A stretch of DNA of 64,000 nt from Datnioides undecimradiatus (Eukaryota; Chordata; Actinopteri; Lobotiformes; Datnioididae), in the NCBI GenBank assembly GCA_008933995.1, contig WARS01000036.1, positions 2,208,419 to 2,272,418 of the forward strand, written 5' to 3'. Below are positions 55,131 to 64,000 of the stretch, one piece after another. The notes below the pieces were generated by a model. That model saw only the letters and a program-made list of their open reading frames with translations. It had not been told where the DNA came from and did not search any database. Position numbers and translations under genes: made by a program. Each line of letters starts with the position of its first letter. Position 1 is the first letter of the stretch.

Positions 55131-58100
55131 TTCCACATGTGCTGCAGAGCTGTAGCTGCAGTGTAGGCAATATAGAAAATATAGATATTTAATGTCAACG
55201 TGTCCTAATTCTGGATGACAGTGTGATGCGATGGCAGCTCTTTAACTTCAGATGGATCTGTTCTCCTCTATATTTCGCTGGATGAGATGAACTGAAGCTG
55301 CCTCTGCATCTGGACTTCAGCTTTGGTAACATGTATGTCAAGTATTTAGAGGTTGCGGCTCGTCAGGAGTTATCGAGCATGATTGATTTACCATACAGGA
55401 AATATGAAGCACTGAGGCTAAAGCAAACATGTCTCTATCTCCTGGAGCAGTTATTAATCACAGACACGTTCTGCTCCCAACATTTAACAGCGCTGATGTG
55501 GAGCTGCGGTTCAAGGGCTCCGCCTGTGAATGTGTCTGTGAGCGTGTCTACAGCTGAGAGGAGCAAACACAAAGGGGCGTCTGTCCGGAACAGCGGCCTA
55601 ATCAACCTAATCAACCACATAAGTCATACAAGAGCCTCTTCACAGAGAGGCAACCCTGCAACCTTGGCCTCCAAATCACATTTCAGCCAGTTAGACACTC
55701 TTATCCATGGAGACGTACAATGAGAGGCACTGAGGATGAAGAGTTTAACCCTGCTTCACTGAGACGTAACACAGCGACGGCAATGTGAACTGGACTGACA
55801 TGAGTCCAATTTCACTAAAAATACAATTTAATTCTGAATAATGATACAAATGACACATTCACGCATTAGTTGGAGCTTCTTTTTTTTTTTTCAATGCTGG
55901 AGTTATTTTTCTAGTTTTAGGAATCAGAAAAGAGGAAGGAGAAGAAGACAAAGCGGGAAGACGAGGAAGCACAAGAGGAAAAAGATGAAAATGAGGACAC
56001 TGAATCACTGGACAGGCTATTTGGGATATTCACATGAAGTCTAAAGGCTAGCACCGGTTAAAACAAGCTTAACCTGGGAAAAACCTGACAGGCAGGCTAG
56101 AAGTGTGACTCATCTGAAATACTCTCATTTGATTGGTCTGTGGGCAGCCTAGGTAATAAAAGTAGATGTCCTTTAATAGCTCACTTTGAGAAATGTGCAC
56201 GTTTTGCAACTAACGGATGATTTCTATCAGGAACTGTCAAATAGGTCAGGGCACTATGAAAGTGAGCGGACGTGATGCCAGCTTTCAGTACTTGTTTTTG
56301 CTGCTTTAACTGCTTTAACCGCTTGGCATTTAAGAGATGAGCTCCAGCGGCCACATTCTGTTTGTTTACATTCAAAAAAAACCTCATTTTGTTTGTTGTT
56401 CCTTGGAGAAAGCGGATACAGTTAACCCCCCCGCATGTCTCTTCGGCATTGCTGCCTCGCCGCTGCAACAACGAGCCATCTGTTTGCGCTGCCTGCATGC
56501 GACCATCGCTCCACCCGGCGTCGCATCAACAGGCGCTGTAGCCGCGTTATACAGCAACGCTTACATCGAACCAAAACAATAAGGGGGGGGGGGTGATTTG
56601 TTAACGATGATGAGTTTTTATAGTGGTGTCAGTGGGACATGCGCGCAGCTGATGCCGCCGTCTGGACTTGCATTTTAATTTCAGACACTTGGCTCAAGCA
56701 AGCTTCACATCGACGACACAGGAATGAGCTTTTGTTTTCAGATCAGCTGACGGATTTTCAGCACATGCTCCCCTAAACATGTCAGCAGCGTAGAGCTTTG
56801 TCCGCATCCTACTGGGTGGTGGCCAAAATGATTAACGTGCATGTTTCTATTTCGTCGTTTCTTTGCATCAGGTTGGTATCGCACAAGAGCTGCGGGAAAA
56901 GTCAGTTTGTCGTTTCATTTGACCTATGAAATGTCACAAAACAGAGTCAGGTGCACATCACAGACATGACATCATCAGAGAAAAGCAGGAAACGATCATA
57001 TTTGACAGTAGAACCAGTGAATGATGTCAAACAAATAATCAATTAATCAATAAAAATCATTTTCAACTACTTACACTACAGCAACATCGTACAGACCTTG
57101 ACAGCAGCTCATTACACAGTTAACACGTCGGCCCATTATAGCGACATCCAGTCAAACCGTGCCTGCCTTCAAACGATCCCTCCCGAGACATGACACCAGT
57201 TCACTAATACTTAAAGGCTTAAAGTTATGATCTCACACATTTGAATGATTTCCCGTCAGACGCTAAATTTAAAAACCTTGGAAAACGTGTAAGTTGGTAG
57301 AACTGAGGAGCAGAAATGATTTTTAATACGCTTCTTTATCCTGAACACCTCCTCTTCCTCTCAGCGTGCGCCACTTCATGCTGAGGAATTACAGCCACCA
57401 TGGTGCCATGGTTTCATCAACTGCCCCCCCTCCAAACTCCTCCTTAACCCACAGAGACACGTGACCAGGATGCTGTGGAGCGACCGACCTTCCTCTGCTG
57501 CTCTCTCTCTCTCCCTCTTGAATCCTTTCCTCATTTCAAAGCCCTTTTCCATCAGTGTTTAACCCCCGCATCGCTCTTCATCCTCCTGCTGCCTGACCCT
57601 TGCATTCCACATCAAGGATGGGCTCTAAGCAGCCGGAGAAGACAGGGACTAGCCTTTTCCATCTTCATCCTGATTCAGGACTGGTCTTGAGTGGCTGAGT
57701 GTGCTAGTGAAGGAGGAGGATGAAGAAAACAGAATTCTTCTTCTGTCCACCAAACTCGTGTTTAACAGTGCGTCTCTGCAGCTGAGTAAGCCCCGGCTCT
57801 CAGCCCGAACCTGCAGAGTCACAATCTTTGCCACGGCCTTTCGCACCTGTGCCCTCACACCCCACCGCCCGCTGGCTTGCAAAACATACATCCAGCGAGT
57901 CTGCTGCCAAACGTCCGGCGCAGAGAATTAAAGGAGGTGTGATGCGTGCTGCACCCAGAGCAGGTCAGCGGGGGGGGGTGTCAAACCACCTGAGGGTGAT
58001 ATATCAAGACACGGTGTGATACTCATTATGGCCCAGACTTCGTCTTCTATATCATGACGAAGGCAGCACTGAAACTGGGATTATCTCTACAGTGAATTCC

Positions 58101-58964
58101 ACAAAAACAAACAGAAACAGTGAAACACAGGGGATAACGCAGGCAATGTGAAGTGTGCATGATGGTAGAAGTCTATAGACTGAGCAATCATTAGGAAATG
58201 AATAAAAAGTTTAGACAGCATCATGAAGTGTCTGAGACCTGTGTCGTGTTCAGGGGCAGTTGAGAACAAACCCCGCTGGGGTTAAAGGTTCGGGTCTACC
58301 TGCTAATGCCGCCCTTCTTGTTCTTGAGGCAATCGTGTCAAGACAACGGCAGCACGGTGAGCTAATGAGTGCATCCGTGGCAGGAATGTGTCAAAAGGGC
58401 TGCAAATATGAATCACAAATACACAAAAAAAAACACAAAAACCATGCAACTGGTATCCACTGAGAAGCAGCGGCAGAGTCAGTGCATCCGTCCACACAGT
58501 GAGCATCAAAGAACGTGACCCAGATACTGTCTGAGCCTCTGTGTCTTATTTTTAGCTTAGCCGTAGCTAGCAGGCAGAGCTGGTCACTGCTAACGCGCTC
58601 ATTAACAAGGGTACGAAGAATGTCACCTTTGTGTTGAATGGAAAAAAAAAATCTAGAATTACTCTTTGATGCAGTTTGTGTTTAATATATCATCACTGTG
58701 TCATCTCTGCTGTATATACGGGTCTCGCCACTCCGATACATGCTGTATCTACATGTGTGTGTTTGTACTTCTAGCGATCAATCTGTCAAAGCAAAGCTAA
58801 AAGCAAAGTTCTTTGCGCGTTCTGAGACACAAAGCGGCTTCCACTGTGACACTGAAACCATCAGGCGGACGTCACTCGGGGTTCTGGTGCACGTGTCCTG
58901 AACCCGAATCCACTCAGTGATTCGGTATTTGTTCATCAACCCTGGAAACAATGACTAGGTGCAG

Positions 58965-58986
58965 CCCCCCCCCGCCCGCCCGCCCC
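58965..58986 (-). other. G-quadruplex-capable tract on the sense strand of map4k4
   Basis: The plus strand is C9-G-CCC-G-CCC-G-CCCC. The minus strand therefore has four G-runs with single-base loops, an ideal quadruplex pattern in DNA or in nascent pre-mRNA. Confidence 0.65.
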
Positions 58987-59148
58987 AATCAGGAACACAA
59001 AGCAGCACAACTTCTCCGTCACATATCGTGACAGAGTCGAGTTTCTGCTCTCAGAGGCAGAGCTTCCACTTCTTCTGTTTGGAAAGGTCACAGTAGATAA
59101 CAGTGGTTTGGACTGTAAAGCAAAGCTCCCAGTGGAGTTGCAGCTTTA

Positions 59149-59190
59149 CTGCTGCTGTTGTTGTTGTGGTGGTGGCGGCGGCGGTGGTGG
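59149..59190. repeat. CTG/TTG/TGG/CGG mixed trinucleotide repeat
   Basis: GCTGCTGTTGTTGTTGTGG grades into TGGTGGCGGCGGCGG and TGGTGG: four related trinucleotides in succession over about 42 bp. Confidence 0.85.
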
Positions 59191-60084
59191 TCGCGGCCGT
59201 ACTTCCTGTGCTGTGAAAGGTCACGGCAGACTCGACTAACATTCCAGTTTGAATAGCCGGAAGGTCGGTGAGGCAGCTTTGCATGAGTCTATTCCTTCTG
59301 ACAGCTTTGTAGTTCCACCACCTCACAGAGCCGAGCGGCCTATAAATATCCCCCATACAGCTGGAGTGAGTAGAGAACAACAGCAGTGCAGGACGCGTGT
59401 GATACCACTGTCCGCGTATAGTTTTTCAGTCGAAGCCGTTATACGTTTGAACGTAAATCCATTCACCTGCCATCAACCCGAAATACTCAAAGATAGAACA
59501 GTTCAGCTAGAAATGAGTCAGCAGCTCTGCCGGTAAATTAGTTTTTGAGGTCAGTGACTGAGCAAAAAGTCACAAATCTGAGCTGTGATGAGCTGTTGCT
59601 TTTCTCAGTCACATTGTATGTGATCTCGTCAACTGAAGAATTTGTTGTTCTGCAGCCCTGCTGTTGCACAGACGAAGTCTAATTTGTCTTCAGTGACAGA
59701 AGTTTTATCTGTAATTTAGCAAATAAAATGAGTTCAGAGTGATAAAATTAATTCATACTGAGTACTGAGTTAATATAATCAATCACTTTTAGGGACATTA
59801 CTTATTGGTAAATGTCCAGTATGTAATGCGAGGCCTGTGTTATCCTGATGGACCAGATTTGTGGACTGAACACGACACTGAGCTGCTGAAACACCGCCAC
59901 CTCTACGGCTCCAGTTGTGCAGGGCAGCTGAAGAGACTCAGTCATGGTGCTGTGCTCTGCCGACAACGGGCGACTGGTGGAGAGCCACACCCTTCATCGG
60001 CGACAGATGAAAAAACGAGCATCTTTCCTGTTCTGCAGCCTGGTTGAAGAGAAGCTGAGGAAGTGAAACTGCGTCACCTGTTTA

Positions 60085-60285
60085 TCTATTTTGACATCAT
60101 TTTCAGCTAAAATCCAGGCTCTGGCTCCTGAAGCGTGAAGATTTTCTGTTTTCAGCTTTGTAAATGAAACACCTTCGGGTGACAGGCTGTATCTTGAAGC
60201 AATGCGAAAACATCGCCGCAAGCTTTACATTGATTTATTAGTCGATAATGCAAATAATCGTGTCCTGCAACCCTGCGGGGGAAAT
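60085..60285 (-). repeat. dispersed fish repeat copy, opposite orientation to the one at 36.8 kb
   Basis: Ends ATTTATTAGTCGATAATGCA followed by AATAATCGTG and CTGCAACCCTG, the reverse-complement counterpart of AGGGCTGCA...CGATTATT. Upstream words (GAAGATTTTCTGTTTTC, TTTGTAAATGAAAC, CTTCGGG) fit the same element. Diverged and immobile. Confidence 0.55.
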
Positions 60286-63115
60286 ATAAATGTTTCCTGT
60301 CTGACGTGTTGCTGACTGTGCGTTCGAGATCGTCAGCGTTGGAGGTTATCAGCGGATTAATCACCATAAAATAGAATATGAGCAGAATAGCAGCAGATGA
60401 ATTTAAATTACACACACTCACACACACATACACGGGGAGGGGAAGGCCCTGCTTTTGTTTTCCATCTGAATGTAAACAGGACCCAACATTTGATTTAAAG
60501 ACAACATCTCGGCGGACATGCGGCCTTCCTCTGCAGCGCATGGCATCCGACAGCGGAGTTTCCCTGGTACACAGAGAGAACAGGGAGGATCCGGAGAAAT
60601 CCTCGCATGCCACTGAAATGACAGGTTGGGGAACTAAGATTACACTTCAGCACATCACAGGGTTCTCCCGAGTCAGTTCCAGAAAATAGCCCAGACCACG
60701 TGACGTGAAATCTGATCGTTCTGCACGTTTCACCTCCTTTTATTTTCTATTAGGTGCTCGCTTGAAGACAAACCTCGGCCTGATCTCAGAGCGCAGCTGC
60801 GAGGTCTCAGGATCACTGGCTTCACTTTGTATTGTTTCACATGATGACACGTTTATTTTTACATGGCGGAGCAGGATGGTATATAATGAATGTATTTAGC
60901 ACCTCAGTGTGTGAGGAGGTAGAGCTCAATGACACAAAACAAGTCAACTAAAACAACAAATGTTTGGCTGTTGTTGCCTACTGAGCTTTAATTTCAATGT
61001 TTTTGAGTTCTGGAATGAATGAAGGGTATTTTTTATTATTTCAGGGTTAAATGTTGAATCTATTCATAAGGAAAATGATCCATTACTCGTGTAAATAACC
61101 ATTTGTTGCAGTCTTGGAATAGTTTAAACTGATATTCTGTATTCTTGCGCATGATCATAGGTAACTTTATCAAAACAGTAAACACATAATCAGGCGTTTC
61201 AGCCGGAGCCACGAAAGAGCGACAGGAACAGGACTGTGGGTTTCTAATCAGGCCATCTCAGCAAAGCCACCGACTTCTCCTCGCTGCACTGATGACTTCC
61301 GCCGTTTCACTGCTTCCCCACAAACATCCAGTCGCTCTCACTCAAACACACACACGCACGCACACACACTGAGTGGGGTAACAATCTCTAGCTCTGCTAC
61401 ATTCGAGGGAATCCGACAGAAAAAAACAACCCCACTGCTCTGATTCGTTTGCTCATCTTGGACATTTTGCAAACTTGAAGTCAGCGCGCCTCCGCTGTGG
61501 TCTGAAGGGAGAGAGGCTGCGTGAGGCTGAGGCTGAGGCTCAGCAAGTCACAAATGGGTTAAACCATTTCCTCCGAGAGGGGGATTCCCAGCCCCACATG
61601 CTGAGTGCGGTCTTACCCCGGAGCTCTGAGCCCTCCCTCCGCCCCAGATTTAAGTTTTGCTTTATCTCCCACTCTTTCACACCGGGCTGCTCTATACGAG
61701 GCTGCCATGTTCTGTTTTAACAAATGTTTCACAGTGAAGATAAAACATTTCTGTAATTACAACAACTTGATGTTGTCCTTGAACGAATGGGCCTGGCTGA
61801 TCTCCACGCAGGTACTGACAGATGTTTACATCCAACGTCAAACTTCAGCTTTGGTGATTAAAGGGTGACTGCTTCTCTCTTTTGCATTTCCTCTTTATGT
61901 CTCTCTACCTCTCTCACCCCCCACCCTCCTTCCTTTTTTTTGTTATTTTTCCATTCCAACAGCTGTTGCCGATGCACACAGCTGCAACAAGCCTCAGACG
62001 GTCACACTCCGCAGCTATTCGCTAGCCTGGGATGCACAGCCAATCACAAAGCACGCAGCATCAAGTGCACATGTGCAGACCCACACTCACTCACACACAC
62101 ACTCACACACACTTTTAGGTCAGATGCTTACAGGGCAGACAGTGCAGATTGGGGAAAAAAAGAGGCGCTGGGTTCATAGGAGCTCGAACTCGCGTGGCAC
62201 ACGTGGTTGTGATTCACCGAATCCCGAGGAACTAAACTCAAAATGTCAAGGTTAATTTGTGTTTCGCTGCATCTGAGCATTTCCACAACCACTTGTCCCC
62301 TGAGTTAATGAAACGTTTACGGCAGCCGCCGTCATCCCCTGAGCCACAGAAAACACGCACGCATTAAACAAAAGCAAATCAAGACGTGACATCAGTGGTG
62401 CTGTTGTCACCCAGCACCAAACGCTCCAAAGCTGCCGTCACCGCACTCCGTTATAAGAAGACGTTTCGTTGGTCCACACTGTGAAGGTAACGATGAGGCA
62501 GGCGTTCACAGAGGCTTGCCTCAGGGCCGTCCTCATTGTCCACGACCAACGCTGTGATTCAAAGTGACACCCGTCTCAGCAGCGGAGGCGTGGCAGGCTG
62601 CTGGTCTCCTCACAGGCACAGCTGGAGATCCGCTGGGCCTGGAGGTTCTTCTGTGGACACTTGACTGTTCCTGCTCACGCTCCTGGATCCTTCTTATGCT
62701 GAGTAACTCCGAACCATCACGTGACTGACACACTCGATGTGCGTGAGCTTACGGCTCAGTGACGAACAAACGGTGATTCAGTGTCCAAGCCTTTCGACCT
62801 AATTCTGCTGCGGTGCATCGCATCGCCTTCAGCTGAGCCTCCTCAGACTTCGAGGCCCAACACGGCTCCTCATACATACTTTATGATTCCTGAAGAAAGC
62901 TCAGAATCAACCTGCCACACATCAGAGTGGGTCCACGTGGACACTGGTGGACTGCTGCACACCAAAGATATGATCCCCCCGACTGTGCGACCGCACATGT
63001 CTCCACAGACACTCGATGTAGCATAAAGTGATCTCTGATCCACGCCCACAGTCCGCCTCCATTTTCCACTGAGGATGTCATGCGGTTGCTACCACATGGA
63101 AGCATGTATGAGTTG

Positions 63116-63116
<1 letters not shown>

Positions 63117-63172
<56 letters not shown>
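63117..63172. repeat. (CA)n microsatellite, about 56 bp
   Basis: Perfect run of about 28 CA units. Confidence 0.97.
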
Positions 63173-63176
<4 letters not shown>

Positions 63177-64000
63177 GTATCCTGGTAGGTTTTCTAAATT
63201 AACTTGATTATTTTTCATACAAATGTCCTTTTAAACATCACAACGTTCAATAAAACACGTCAGAAGCTGTCAGCAGCATCCACACATTAAACCCAAGGGG
63301 CTGATGGGAAATGCATTTTTATCATTTTGCAGATCTTGCTGCTATCCATCACAGCAAAACGGCCTTTTATCAGGTGTGTGTTGATATTGTGAAGGGGCCA
63401 GCGTCACCCGTGGTTCGGCTACAACTGAAATAGCAACAGCAAGCTTGGACACATCCAACAAAATCCATAATTCATGGCAGTGAAAACATAATTTAATGCT
63501 TCCTCTCTCCATCACACAGTTCATACAGTCAGCGTTAGATGCTGGAGATCTAATTTAAACCTGGAATAACTCTGGCCATCAGGTCAGTGTGTTCAACCAT
63601 GGCTGAACGACACTTGGAGTTGGTCCAGAGGGGTTTGGGTTTGTCTGACCCACATTGCTGCAATGCAACAAAGAAGAAAGAAGCAGCACGTGGTTCTGTT
63701 TATCCAGCCACAAGCAAACAAGTCAATCCGTGCAAGACAGAGCTTTGATTTGCAGTCTGTGGCAAATAATATTATCTGATTTAGTGACCGTTAACAGCTC
63801 ACAAGCATGGGAATATTACCATCCGCTTCATTTTGCATCATGTGACATTAATGTGACATAGATCCAAACAAAGCACCTTCCTGCAGTATGCTCATGAAGT
63901 GCACAAACACAGAGGGATGCTTTCAATCAGCGTGCGACAGCAAAGCGCTCACTTCCCCGCACGGAAGAGCTGCGCGTGATTAGTTTCGGGTGAGACAGCT

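Larger units (their letters stand above)
30362..64000 (-). other. presumed map4k4 5' intron (at least 33.6 kb, open to the right)
   Basis: No candidate for the upstream exon (ending GNGTYGQVYK in this family) or for the start-codon exon was seen on the minus strand, so this is read as one intron extending off the right edge. It contains dense microsatellites, two old dispersed-repeat copies of one family in opposite orientation, a CpG-dense patch near 41.2 kb, and several candidate conserved noncoding blocks. No second gene is supported on either strand. Confidence 0.6.

Overview
The window is vertebrate, almost certainly teleost, genomic DNA. It shows small exons with GT-AG borders, long AT-balanced introns, very many (CA)n/(GT)n microsatellites, a decayed Tc1/mariner copy, and fragments that look like dispersed repeats common in fish genomes. 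There is no prokaryotic gene organisation. Almost all long open frames between the exons are chance or microsatellite frames.

One gene explains the coding content: map4k4 (HGK/NIK, a GCK-IV/Misshapen-family Ste20 kinase), on the minus strand. I resolved 21 consecutive coding exons from 30361 down to 416. Every junction has an AG acceptor and a GT donor. Codon phases agree across all 20 internal junctions, and the joined length is 3144 nt, exactly 1048 codons. By family layout the first codon here is about residue 42, so this covers roughly residues 42-1089. The N-terminus with the glycine-rich loop lies beyond the right edge. The C-terminal citron-homology (CNH) domain lies beyond the left edge.

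Layout, in gene order (right to left). 64000-30362: at least 33.6 kb of 5' intron, with dense microsatellites, old repeats and a CpG-dense patch. 30361-16881: kinase-domain exons (catalytic Lys at about 54, HRD at about 153, DFG at about 171, activation Thr at about 187), interrupted by a 9.2 kb intron holding the Tc1 relic. 16603-14112: acidic hinge and the long charged coiled coil. 12392-2423: the variable, Pro/Ser/Gln-rich linker, including a PxxPxR motif. 1730-416: the acidic Ser-rich segment and a His/Ser-rich exon next to the CNH boundary. Six linker exons begin and end in phase 0, so each can be skipped without shifting the frame.

MAP4K4 rather than the paralogues TNIK or MINK1 is supported by the hinge ([20 protein letters not shown]), the WSHLASLK-like exon, the VPVRTTSRSPV exon, [14 protein letters not shown], and the NGFAGRIH..LPDLIQQSH exon. 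I found no previously undescribed system. The most useful leads are the phase-compatible linker exons, a consensus splice donor buried in a coding exon, intronic blocks that look like conserved enhancers, a CpG-dense intronic patch, inverted dinucleotide-repeat pairs, and G-quadruplex-capable tracts.
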